Shown here one piece after another: positions 25,762 through 34,021 of a DNA stretch of 64,000 bases. Positions within the stretch are counted from its first letter, which is position 1. Each line of letters starts with the position of its first letter. The notes beneath the pieces are model-generated. The model was not told where the DNA came from. It saw only the letters and a program-made list of their open reading frames with translations, and searched no databases. Source of the stretch: Euryarchaeota archaeon UBA170 (GTDB taxonomy: Archaea > Thermoplasmatota > Poseidoniia > Poseidoniales > Thalassarchaeaceae); the NCBI GenBank assembly GCA_002499345.1, contig DALF01000019.1, positions 1 to 64,000 on the forward strand, given 5' to 3'. A program made the position numbers and the translations under genes.

Positions 25762-26640
25762 ATGCGTACCGTAGCTGTAATTGGAGCTGGGACAATGGGC
25801 TCAGGAATCGCGCAAGTTTGTGTCCAGACTGGTTGGGAAACTAGATTGTACGATGCGTTTCCAGATTCCCTTGAGAAGGGAATGTTTTCCATTAGTGAGT
25901 TTTGGAGAAGTGGTATCTCGCGTGGCAAGAATACTGAAGAAGAAGTAAAAATCTGGTCAAATAAATTAGTAGCATGCGATAATCTTGAGAGGGCCCTGTC
26001 AGGAGTTAATCTTGTAATCGAGGCAGTCCCAGAGAGAATTGATTTGAAAAAATCAATATTCAGAAAAATAGAGGAGTTTGCACCGGAAAATGCAATTTTA
26101 GCTACTAATACCTCTGGATTGAGAATATCAGAAATTGCATCTGCAGTGAAAAATCCGGAGAGGGTAGTTGGAATGCACTTCTTCAATCCAGTTCCAATTA
26201 TGAAGCTATTAGAAGTAATCAAACATGACCTAGCTTCTGATGATATCGTAAGAGAAGTTATCGAGATTGGTGAAAAAATGGGAAAAACTACTATTGTTGT
26301 CGGAGACATACCAGGTTTTGCAACTAGTAGGCTTGGGGTGATATTAGGTAATGAGGCGATTAGAATGTTGGCAGAGGGAGTGGCAAGTGCCAGTGACATT
26401 GACACGGCTATGAAGCTAGGATATAGACATCCAATGGGACCCTTAGAGTTGTCTGACTTAGTGGGCCTAGACGTACGTAGAGATATTTTGAATAATCTTG
26501 CAGAGTCGTTCGATGATTCTTCTTATCTTCCTCATCCACTACTAGATAGACTAGTAGAATCTGGAGAATTGGGAAAGAAGACTGGTCGTGGCATTTACAA
26601 CTGGTCTGAAGAAGGGAAATCAGAGAGAGAAGATCTGTGA
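25762..26640 (+). CDS. 3-hydroxyacyl-CoA dehydrogenase
   Basis: 292 residues from the ATG at 25762, which puts the NAD-binding GAGTMGSGIAQVC at residues 7-19; an upstream in-frame start at 25717 overlaps the previous gene. NLVIEAVPERIDLKK, ILATNTSGLRISEIA, the catalytic-histidine block GMHFFNPVPIMKLLEVI, and the C-terminal HPMGPLELSDLVGLD are all family motifs. It oxidises L-3-hydroxyacyl-CoA to 3-oxoacyl-CoA with NAD. As the last enzyme in the 21.8-26.6 kb cluster, it would act after the crotonase in a beta-oxidation-like sequence. Confidence 0.93.
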   Translation: MRTVAVIGAGTMGSGIAQVCVQTGWETRLYDAFPDSLEKGMFSISEFWRSGISRGKNTEEEVKIWSNKLVACDNLERALSGVNLVIEAVPERIDLKKSIFRKIEEFAPENAILATNTSGLRISEIASAVKNPERVVGMHFFNPVPIMKLLEVIKHDLASDDIVREVIEIGEKMGKTTIVVGDIPGFATSRLGVILGNEAIRMLAEGVASASDIDTAMKLGYRHPMGPLELSDLVGLDVRRDILNNLAESFDDSSYLPHPLLDRLVESGELGKKTGRGIYNWSEEGKSEREDL

Positions 26641-26649
26641 GTTGGTTCA

Positions 26650-26946
26650 GTGCAGGAGATTTTCATCGAGACCATAGGAATAATCGCGGGCTCTCTTGGC
26701 GTAATTGCATGGATACCTCAAATTAGAGAGGTTTGGATTGAGGGCTTGCACGAAGGGATTTCGCTACCGACCTTCTTTCTCGTGTCTTCCGCTTTGGTTC
26801 TTTGGCTGATATATGGATTTTTAGTGAGTTCTATATCAATAATTATAGCAAATATTGCCGCTTTGGTATGTATCATATCACTCATTGTTGGAGTAATGAG
26901 ACTACGTAATTCAGAGCCGAATAGTGGTGCGAACACCGGGAGTTGA
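26650..26946 (+). CDS. SemiSWEET-type (PQ-loop) small transporter
   Basis: 98 residues from a GTG start. There are three hydrophobic spans (approximately 8-25, 42-61, 64-86). The PQ-loop signature VIAWIPQIREVW is in helix 1, and GISLPTFFLVSSALVLWLIYG is the next helix, as in bacterial SemiSWEET sugar transporters, which act as dimers. The polar tail (RNSEPNSGANTGS) is unusual: its coding sequence and stop lie inside the tRNA-Gly(CCC) gene on the opposite strand (overlap 26925-26946). It follows the HAD gene after 9 nt. Confidence 0.82.
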   Translation: MQEIFIETIGIIAGSLGVIAWIPQIREVWIEGLHEGISLPTFFLVSSALVLWLIYGFLVSSISIIIANIAALVCIISLIVGVMRLRNSEPNSGANTGS

Positions 26947-26999
26947 ACCCGGGTTAGCAGGTTGGGAACCTGCTGTCATAACCACTAGACCATGTCCGC
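26925..26999 (-). tRNA. tRNA-Gly (anticodon CCC)
   Basis: Complete minus-strand cloverleaf. Acceptor GCGGACA (26993-26999) pairs with TGTTCGC (26929-26935), with one G-U pair. The anticodon arm GCAGG-TTCCCAA-CCTGC gives anticodon CCC. The T arm is CCGGG-TTCAACT-CCCGG. The discriminator is A (26928), and CCA is encoded (26925-26927). No intron. Its 3' end overlaps the 3' end of the SemiSWEET coding region on the other strand. Confidence 0.96.
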
Positions 27000-27047
27000 T
27001 TGTTAGTTGGGAGTCGTAATAGGTAATTTAGCGACTCGGTTTGGAAA

Positions 27048-28379
27048 CTAGGGTCTGGCATCTGCCTTCTTATTCCTTGATTTCCTTCTATGTCTGCGAT
27101 TTCCCTTATCTCCATAATTCTTGCTACGATTATCGTCAGAACCTTTGTTGAAGCCATTTCTTTTCGAGTTTCTTGAACGCCCTCTTCTGCTGCGTTTTTT
27201 CCTCCCGCTTGAGTTCCCTTCCCCTTTTTCACTTGAGGGAATTAGATTGAATTCATTCTTTTTTAATTCCTCGGGTCTAGGATCGGTGAATCTTTTTCTT
27301 ATTCCTACTTCTCTCTGAATTCTGTTGTAACTTCTTTGCTCGTTCCTCTTGACAAAAGAGATTACAACTCCACTATTTCCCGCTCTCGCAGTTCTGCCGC
27401 TCCTATGCTTGTATGCCTTTGCATCATCAGGGGGATCGTAGTGAATTACACAGTTTATCCCTTCAACATCTATACCTCTTGCTGCGACATCTGTAGCTAC
27501 AAGCACCATGCTTCTACCGCTACTAAACTTCCTCATTGCACGGTCTCTCTGTTTTTGATTCAAGCCCCCGTGTAGTGAGGAAAGAGCGACACTGTCTAAC
27601 TGCATCTCATCACTCAATCTATCTACTCCTGCCCTGGTTCTACAGAATATGATGCTCCTTCCTGACCTCCTCACTGATTTCACAGCAACCTCGGTCTTAT
27701 TGTGTGGCTTGACATTCCAGAAGAGGTGCTCCATACTATCCATACTGATTTCTTTTGGCCCCACCTCAATTCTGACTGGGTCGTCCTGATACGACTTGAC
27801 TAGCTTGGAAACGTCACGATCTAAGGTAGCGCTGAAAAGTATCATTTGAGGTTCGCTGGTACACTTATCAATAATTCTACAGACTGGTTCCATGAATCCC
27901 ATATCAGCCATTCGATCGGCTTCATCAAGAACTACTATGCTGACATCTTCCAGTGATAGTGCTTTTCTCTTTAGTAAATCGAGGAGTCGTCCCGGACAAG
28001 CGACTAGAATTTCTACTCCCTTCTCCAAACCCCTAAGTTGCTTTCCGTATGATGTTCCCCCATATACTGAGAGTACTTTCATTCTTGAATCCCAAGCTAA
28101 TGGATCTAAGACATTCCTGATCTGTTCCGCCAACTCCCTGGTAGGAGTGAGAATCAATGCGGTTGGCTTCTTTGGTTTCGCTGGAAGGGTTCGGGAAATC
28201 AATGGGAGCCCAAACGCTAGAGTCTTTCCTGAGCCCGTTGGGGCCCTACAGCAAATATCTCTTCCTTCCATTGCACTTGGGATAGCTTCAATCTGGACTT
28301 CGAAGGGCTCGGTGATTCCTTGGTCGGCTAGACAGCTAACCAAACTTGGCTCGATTCCTAAGTCTGAGAATTGAACCAC
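27048..28379 (-). CDS. DEAD-box RNA helicase with basic C-terminal tail
   Basis: 443 residues. Motifs in order: Q-motif-like PFEVQIEAIP, Walker A APTGSGKT, PTRELAEQI, CPGRLLDLL, the DEAD box VLDEADRMADMGF, SAT, and in the second lobe SIIFCRTRAGVDRL, ATDVAARGIDV and HRSGRTARAG. The last approximately 75 residues are Arg/Lys/Gly/Asn-rich and probably an unstructured RNA-binding tail. It unwinds RNA with ATP; the usual roles are ribosome assembly or mRNA turnover. It is transcribed away from the ABC-F gene's end on the same strand (93-nt gap). Confidence 0.95.
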   Translation of the reverse strand: MVQFSDLGIEPSLVSCLADQGITEPFEVQIEAIPSAMEGRDICCRAPTGSGKTLAFGLPLISRTLPAKPKKPTALILTPTRELAEQIRNVLDPLAWDSRMKVLSVYGGTSYGKQLRGLEKGVEILVACPGRLLDLLKRKALSLEDVSIVVLDEADRMADMGFMEPVCRIIDKCTSEPQMILFSATLDRDVSKLVKSYQDDPVRIEVGPKEISMDSMEHLFWNVKPHNKTEVAVKSVRRSGRSIIFCRTRAGVDRLSDEMQLDSVALSSLHGGLNQKQRDRAMRKFSSGRSMVLVATDVAARGIDVEGINCVIHYDPPDDAKAYKHRSGRTARAGNSGVVISFVKRNEQRSYNRIQREVGIRKRFTDPRPEELKKNEFNLIPSSEKGEGNSSGRKKRSRRGRSRNSKRNGFNKGSDDNRSKNYGDKGNRRHRRKSRNKKADARP

Positions 28380-28471
28380 TGGAAACCCTACAAGACGCCC
28401 CGCGTAGGTACCCTATTTAGTATGGATAGTTGAGTAAGTAGGATTCTGGTTAAACCATCAATATGGCTAAT

Positions 28472-30133
28472 TTACGACTCTGCATTTTCTTGCTGTGTCT
28501 TCCTATGGATATAATCCGAGTAATTTCCTGGCCACACCCAGAGGCTTCCATCTCCCGGTAACTCCCATATTGTGTCACAAATCTTGTCCAAGAAGTACCT
28601 GTCATGGCTAACGGTAATGATAGCGCCCTCATAATCTCCTAAAGCTTCCTCGAGAGCCTCCTTGGCGTCCGTATCTAGATGATTGGTGGGCTCGTCTAGG
28701 AGTAACATGTTATTCTCCCCCAGTAGTAGTTCGAGTAATGCAATTCTTGCTCTCTCGCCCCCGCTAAGTTTGCCCAGGGGAACAGTAACCATATCCTTGG
28801 TGAACTGAAATCTACCCAATAGGGACCTAATTTCGCCATAGTCCATCCTAGGCCTTAGGGCTCTGACTTGCTCTACGGGGTTCATATCAAAATTCAGGGA
28901 CCTATGATCTTGGTGAAAGTATCCAATCTGGACTCCTGGCCTTATGTCTATCCTACCCGAGTCGAGTTTGATCTCTCCTGTAATTAGTCTCAATAATGTA
29001 GTTTTTCCAGCTCCATTAGGGCCAACTACTCCTATTTTCTGGCCTCTTCTAATGCCCACTTCAAGTCCGTTGATAATCGGTCTTTTTAGACCTTCAAATA
29101 TAAGTTTGGCATTATGGAAATCTAGAACCTCGAGACTACTCTTCTCGATTGACTTTAGATTGAACTTAAGATTCTGTCTCTGTCTGGGCTTTAGTGATTT
29201 GAGCCACTTTAACTCTCTCTGAGATCGATTGATCATTACGTGTTTTTGAGATACTGATTTATCATATTTATTTGCCCTCTTCATTGATTGCATAGCTCCT
29301 AAAAGTCTCTTTATTTCTTTCTGGGATTTTTCAATTCTATCCTCTAATGTCTGTAAAAATAGTTCTTTTTGATGAAGAAACGATGTGTAATTTCCACTGT
29401 ATCCCTTCAGATGGGCGTCTTGGATCTCGACAATATTGTTGCATACACGATCCAAAAAGTATCTGTCATGGCTAACTATCACTAATGCGCCATCAAATGT
29501 GTTCAAGAATTTCTCCAACCAATCAAGGGTGTGGAAATCTAGATGATTGGTTGGCTCATCTAGGAAGAAGACGTCTATCTCCCTCAATCCTACTAACTGT
29601 CTAGCGAGTGCTACCTTGGCCCTCTCTCCACCCGATAATGAAGACAGGGGCATATCCATTGGGTGGTGTGCGAGATCCAATGCCTTCAGAATCTCCTGTG
29701 CGTGACCGGCTACATCTCCTCCGCCGGATCTTGCCATCAGACTCTGAAGTTCCTGATACCTCTCCATAGAGGGTTGCCAGTCACCATCATAGAATCCAGG
29801 ATCTGCCATCTTTTCCTCTATTTCAGAAATCTCATCCTCTAATTCTTGAAACTGTCTTCCCCTTCTGTTTAGCTCCTCCCCTAAGGTCGCCTCCTCTACG
29901 ATATCGCGTATCTGTGTAAGAAATGCTAGTCTCAGGCCAGCAGCGTAAGTTACATCTCCAAGATCTTGATCTTGATTACTAATTGTTCTAAGAAGAGTCG
30001 TCTTTCCGGCGCCATTATGACCGACTACGCCGATTCGATCTCCCTCATCTATCCTAAGGTTAATTCCTTCGAGAACTGTCGATGGGCCGAATGCTCTGTG
30101 TACGTCTTCCAGACGGATTAGCTCTCTTGCCAC
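28472..30133 (-). CDS. ABC-F family ATPase (translation factor type)
   Basis: 553 residues with two ATP-binding cassettes and no membrane span. Walker A motifs are GHNGAGKTTLL (approximately residue 37) and GPNGAGKTTLL (approximately 365). Signatures are LSGGERAKVALA and LSGGERARIALL, each followed by the DEPTNHLD Walker B characteristic of ABC-F. The arm between the cassettes (approximately 240-325) is charged and helical, as in ribosome-binding ABC-F proteins. The family resolves stalled ribosomes or gives antibiotic tolerance. It is a bacterial-type gene in an archaeal setting. Confidence 0.94.
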   Translation of the reverse strand: MARELIRLEDVHRAFGPSTVLEGINLRIDEGDRIGVVGHNGAGKTTLLRTISNQDQDLGDVTYAAGLRLAFLTQIRDIVEEATLGEELNRRGRQFQELEDEISEIEEKMADPGFYDGDWQPSMERYQELQSLMARSGGGDVAGHAQEILKALDLAHHPMDMPLSSLSGGERAKVALARQLVGLREIDVFFLDEPTNHLDFHTLDWLEKFLNTFDGALVIVSHDRYFLDRVCNNIVEIQDAHLKGYSGNYTSFLHQKELFLQTLEDRIEKSQKEIKRLLGAMQSMKRANKYDKSVSQKHVMINRSQRELKWLKSLKPRQRQNLKFNLKSIEKSSLEVLDFHNAKLIFEGLKRPIINGLEVGIRRGQKIGVVGPNGAGKTTLLRLITGEIKLDSGRIDIRPGVQIGYFHQDHRSLNFDMNPVEQVRALRPRMDYGEIRSLLGRFQFTKDMVTVPLGKLSGGERARIALLELLLGENNMLLLDEPTNHLDTDAKEALEEALGDYEGAIITVSHDRYFLDKICDTIWELPGDGSLWVWPGNYSDYIHRKTQQENAES

Positions 30134-30222
30134 GGCGGTCCGTAGGGACGGGGGTTGAAGTGCTCATCGGTCTATTAGGCAGTAACAGGAATAGTCATCA
30201 ATGATGACGATGCTGTGTATTC

Positions 30223-31278
30223 GTGGGCGGGATCAAGGAGTACTGGAACTCAAATAGCCGGAGGAGCAAGGTTTTTTCTGTTGCTACAGTGACTTTGTTG
30301 CTTCTAGCACCAATAGTTTGGTTTGGATTGGGTCATGTGATAGCGATGCAAGCTTTGACTTCTCCACATGGTTGCGGCATATGGGAAACCAATACTCCTA
30401 CCAATTGGACCTCGAATGATGATTGGGAGTCGTTCGAGCCATGGCCTGATTCCGATGAAAGGATATCAATGAGGAAGAACTTTGACGTAGTTCCTTGGCA
30501 ATTTGAGGACTATGAAAACGTTAGTTTTGAGAGTCGTGATGGCATAAACCTTGCAGCTTGGTACTCAGAAGTTAATGAGTCTGCACCTGTAGTAATCTTA
30601 GTTCATGGGGGCTATCTAAATGGGAAGTGTAAGCCTGAAGTTATTCTTACAGCTAGTTATCTAGCAGCCGGGGGAATCAATACTTTGATGATTGATCTTA
30701 GGAATAACGGCGATAGTGAAATTGTATCTGATTATATGTACCTAGGACAAAAGGAATATCTCGATGTCCTGGGGGCATACGATTGGCTAATTGATGAAAA
30801 ATCCTATTCATCTTCATCCATAGGCTTGATAGGGATATCAACCGGAGCTTTGACGGCATCTTTGGCCTTTGGCGATTCAGAGATTCAAGCATTATGGTTG
30901 GACAGCGCAATCATTGATTTTCCAATGCTGGTCGAGAATGAATTGGAGAGGTTGGGCTATCCAAAAATGCTAGCATCTCCGGCTATAACGATGGGAGAGA
31001 GAATTATTGGCATTAATCCAAATGAAGTCCCTCCCGTTACAGCCGCTTCCAAGGCCGGAGATAGGCCAATGTATCTAACGCATGGAGAAGACGATGGGAG
31101 AATATCTCCCCAGCACTCACAGAAATTCTATGATGAAGCGATTTCCTCGGATGCTAATGTTACATTGTGGATGATTGATGGCAGTGGGCATGTTGATGCC
31201 GTTTGGGAGCATCAGATTGAATACCAAGAGAGATTGGTTAGCTTCTTCAGTGGGGCGTTGGAAAATAAGATTATATGA
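30223..31278 (+). CDS. membrane-anchored alpha/beta hydrolase
   Basis: 351 residues from a GTG; the nearby ATG codons are in other frames. There is one N-terminal membrane span at approximately 17-42 (VFSVATVTLLLLAPIVWFGL), then an outward-facing domain. VILVHGGYLNG forms the oxyanion-hole strand, GLIGISTGALTAS the nucleophile elbow (G-x-S-x-G), and DGSGHVDAVWEH the catalytic histidine. It resembles BAAT/YfhR-like serine hydrolases; the substrate is unknown. Its last 8 nt overlap the end of the convergent SixA-like gene. Confidence 0.82.
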   Translation: MGGIKEYWNSNSRRSKVFSVATVTLLLLAPIVWFGLGHVIAMQALTSPHGCGIWETNTPTNWTSNDDWESFEPWPDSDERISMRKNFDVVPWQFEDYENVSFESRDGINLAAWYSEVNESAPVVILVHGGYLNGKCKPEVILTASYLAAGGINTLMIDLRNNGDSEIVSDYMYLGQKEYLDVLGAYDWLIDEKSYSSSSIGLIGISTGALTASLAFGDSEIQALWLDSAIIDFPMLVENELERLGYPKMLASPAITMGERIIGINPNEVPPVTAASKAGDRPMYLTHGEDDGRISPQHSQKFYDEAISSDANVTLWMIDGSGHVDAVWEHQIEYQERLVSFFSGALENKII

Positions 31279-31732
31279 AATCCTTTGGCCTGATAAAATC
31301 GATAAGATTCCATGAATCGCCTTCCTCTCTGATTAATGCCGCAGAGGCAGTAGGCATGACTTGCAAATTTCCAGTCAGAGATTCCAATAACATCTCACAC
31401 CCTGGATTATGACCTATTATCATTGTAGTTGAGTCATCATCTAGATCCCTTGATATTGATAGCAATACTTGTATGGGGGCAAGATATAATCCAGATGCGA
31501 ACTCCCTTGGAAGATCAGAAAATTCGGAACCGAGTGCATCAAAAGTCTGTGTAGTCCTCAAGGAGGTACTAACCAATATCTTATCCGGTTTCCAACCACA
31601 TCGTAAGATCTCGTTAGCAGTTGATGGAGCGTCTCTGAGGCCTCTTGAGTCTAGTGGCCTGTCGTGATCTTGTAGATTGGGGGCATCTCTACTGCTATGG
31701 GCATGCCTCATAATTACCAAGCGTCTATTCAT
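31271..31732 (-). CDS. SixA-like histidine phosphatase
   Basis: 153 residues. RLVIMRHAHSSRDAPN carries the R-H-x catalytic motif near the N-terminus. ILVSTSLRTTQTFDAL has the conserved Arg/Thr, and TMIIGHNPGCEMLLESL the second histidine. Size and motifs match SixA, which dephosphorylates phosphohistidine on histidine-containing phosphotransfer proteins. No phosphorelay partner is nearby, so the substrate remains open. It lies 3 nt after the crotonase gene on the same strand and overlaps the opposing hydrolase gene by 8 nt. Confidence 0.85.
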   Translation of the reverse strand: MNRRLVIMRHAHSSRDAPNLQDHDRPLDSRGLRDAPSTANEILRCGWKPDKILVSTSLRTTQTFDALGSEFSDLPREFASGLYLAPIQVLLSISRDLDDDSTTMIIGHNPGCEMLLESLTGNLQVMPTASAALIREEGDSWNLIDFIRPKDFI

Positions 31733-31735
31733 GAC

Positions 31736-32524
31736 CTATTCCTCGGAGAATTTGGGATCTCTTTTTTCCATGAAGGCTGCAACTCCCTCAGCGAAGTCTG
31801 GCGACTGGGCTGAGGATACCATCAAGGCTCTCTCAAATTCTAATTGGGTCTCGAAAAATGTGGATGTGGAAGCATCTAGGAGTTGCTTGGTCGATCTACG
31901 ACTATTTACAGACCATTTTCCCCAATCTTTTGCAGTCTTTATTGAACGCTCCAGTAGATCTTCAGAAGATGTTACCTCGTCAATAGCCCCAAATGCAAGA
32001 GCTTCATTAGCTGACCATACCTCATTGTTGAAGAAGAATTTCTTAGCTCTTTGGCTTCCTACAAGCCTTGGGAGTAACCATGTGGTCCCTCCATCTGGAG
32101 ACGCACCCAATCCGAAGAATGCGGCTGCTATCTTTGCTTTTTCTGAGCATATCCTATAGTCTGCGGAGAGAGCTAGTCCAAGTCCGCCGCCGGCCGCCGC
32201 ACCATTAATAGCGGCAATGAAGACTGTCTCATTGGCTCTGATTTTTAGGATTAGGGAATGAAGAGAGTTTGTCATTTCACTAACCATGTTTCCTATAGTT
32301 CCATCATCTATAGCTTCTGCAAATTCATCAATAGGCCCTCCGGCACTGAAGAATCTACCAGAACCTGTAAGGATAACTGCCCTACATGAGGGATCTTCCA
32401 TTAGAGATTCTATTTGTCTGACTAATGGCTGGAAGTTTTCTGGATTGAATGTATTTCTAGAAGCTTCCAATGACATAGTCAGGATTGCAACTCCTCCATC
32501 TTGACGCTCGACGGTGGAAGACAT
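31736..32524 (-). CDS. enoyl-CoA hydratase/isomerase family protein (PaaG-like)
   Basis: 262 residues. The oxyanion-hole sequences GSGRFFSAGGPIDEF and INGAAAGGGLGLALSADYRI are present. In the second active-site region, AAFFGLGASPDGGTTWLLPR, the glutamate of true hydratases is replaced and an Asp follows a Pro (SPDGG), as in PaaG-type isomerases. So an isomerase or epoxide-isomerase-like reaction is more likely than hydration (inference). It is divergent from an aldehyde dehydrogenase gene and upstream of the SixA-like gene. Confidence 0.85.
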   Translation of the reverse strand: MSSTVERQDGGVAILTMSLEASRNTFNPENFQPLVRQIESLMEDPSCRAVILTGSGRFFSAGGPIDEFAEAIDDGTIGNMVSEMTNSLHSLILKIRANETVFIAAINGAAAGGGLGLALSADYRICSEKAKIAAAFFGLGASPDGGTTWLLPRLVGSQRAKKFFFNNEVWSANEALAFGAIDEVTSSEDLLERSIKTAKDWGKWSVNSRRSTKQLLDASTSTFFETQLEFERALMVSSAQSPDFAEGVAAFMEKRDPKFSEE

Positions 32525-32586
32525 GATTGTCGAAGAGGGGCCTCATTATTGAACTCCATGAAGGTGATAAGTATAACCTCACTGGG

Positions 32587-34011
32587 ATGTACATGATTAC
32601 ACGAGATGCCATATATATCGGCGGAGAGTGGGTCCCTGCCAGTGGAGAAGAAAAAATTGAGGTCATTAATCCAGCGACAGAGGAGATAATCGGCACTGTG
32701 CCTGTTGGCTCAAAAAGTGATATAAATGATGCAATTTATGCTGCAAGATCAGCCTTCTCATCGTGGTCTAAATCTAGTATAGAAGTAAGGCAGGGCTATC
32801 TAAATGCCATATCTGCCGCTATCTCAGAGAGAGGGGAAGAGATTGCAGAGGTAATCACTTCCGAAGTTGGTACTCCCATCAATTATTCAAAAATGGCCAT
32901 GGTCGGGACCCCTAGGGTAGTTGCTAGGTCATATGCCAAGATCCTTGACTCATTTGAATGGGAGGAGGAAGTAAGAAATTCATTGATCGTCAAGGAGCCG
33001 ATTGGCGTGGTCGGCATGATAACACCATGGAATTTTCCACTTCATCAGATAGTCGGGAAGGTTGCGCCCGCGCTAGCTTCTGGGTGTACGATGATTCTGA
33101 AGCCGTCCAAGGAAGCCCCTCTAAATGCGTTTATTCTTGCTGATATCATCCATGAGTGCGGAGTTCCTGCAGGAGTATTCAACCTAGTTTCTGGACATGG
33201 CAGGGAAATTGGTGAGTCTATCTCATCTCATCCTGATGTAGATATGGTGAGCTTTACAGGTTCCACAGCCGCGGGAGTCAGCGTTTCTAAGGCGGCATCA
33301 GAAACCGTGAAGAGAGTGACTCTAGAGCTCGGTGGAAAGAGTGCGAATATTATCCTCGACGATGCAGACATGGTCAAGGCTGCTAAAATGTCAGTTTATT
33401 CTTGTTTCAATAATTCTGGACAGGAGTGTTCGTCATTAAGTCGTCTTCTCATTCCATCTAGTCATCGTGATGAGATTATCAAAGTGATTACTTCGACAAT
33501 GGAGAGATACACCGTTGGAGATCCAATGAATGAGTCCATTAAGTGTGGACCAATGGTTTCTCAAAGCCAGCAAGAGTCTGTCAGTGGATATATTTCCAAA
33601 GGCATTGCCGAAGGAGCGACTTTAATTTCAGGAGGTCTTGGGTCACCGGATGGAATTTCAAAGGGTTTCTTCGTAAAGCCGACTGTTTTCGCAGATGTTA
33701 CCCCTGAAATGACTATCTTCAGGGAGGAGATTTTCGGACCTGTACTTTCCATAAGCACCTATGAGACAGAAGAGGAGGCGATAATGATGGCAAATGACTC
33801 TGAGTATGGCCTATCTGGTGGCGTCTGGTCGGGAGACGAGGGGCGGGCTATGCGTGTTGCCATGGAGATGAGGACCGGTCAGGTCAGCATCAATGGAGGT
33901 GCCTTCAACATCAGTGCCCCATTCGGAGGCTACAAGCTCTCGGGCAATGGAAGGGAGCTTGGTTCCCACGGCCTAGAAGAGTTCCTAGAAATCAAGGCCA
34001 TCCAGAGATAG
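32587..34011 (+). CDS. NAD(P)-dependent aldehyde dehydrogenase
   Basis: 474 residues from the ATG at 32587; a TTG at 32527 would add 20 residues of doubtful value. MITPWNFPLHQIVGK is the cofactor-binding loop, VTLELGGKSANIIL carries the catalytic Glu, and NNSGQECSSLSRLL contains the catalytic Cys. EEIFGPVLSISTY and GAFNISAPFGGYKLSG are also typical. It oxidises an aldehyde to an acid. The family is too broad to assign the substrate. It is flanked by two crotonase genes, which suggests use in acyl or aromatic side-chain degradation. Confidence 0.93.
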   Translation: MYMITRDAIYIGGEWVPASGEEKIEVINPATEEIIGTVPVGSKSDINDAIYAARSAFSSWSKSSIEVRQGYLNAISAAISERGEEIAEVITSEVGTPINYSKMAMVGTPRVVARSYAKILDSFEWEEEVRNSLIVKEPIGVVGMITPWNFPLHQIVGKVAPALASGCTMILKPSKEAPLNAFILADIIHECGVPAGVFNLVSGHGREIGESISSHPDVDMVSFTGSTAAGVSVSKAASETVKRVTLELGGKSANIILDDADMVKAAKMSVYSCFNNSGQECSSLSRLLIPSSHRDEIIKVITSTMERYTVGDPMNESIKCGPMVSQSQQESVSGYISKGIAEGATLISGGLGSPDGISKGFFVKPTVFADVTPEMTIFREEIFGPVLSISTYETEEEAIMMANDSEYGLSGGVWSGDEGRAMRVAMEMRTGQVSINGGAFNISAPFGGYKLSGNGRELGSHGLEEFLEIKAIQR

Positions 34012-34021
34012 ACTGGTTAGA

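Noticed and set aside
25728..26405. 225-residue antisense frame
   Set aside because: Mirror of the 3-hydroxyacyl-CoA dehydrogenase gene; low-complexity Ser/Ile-rich composition.
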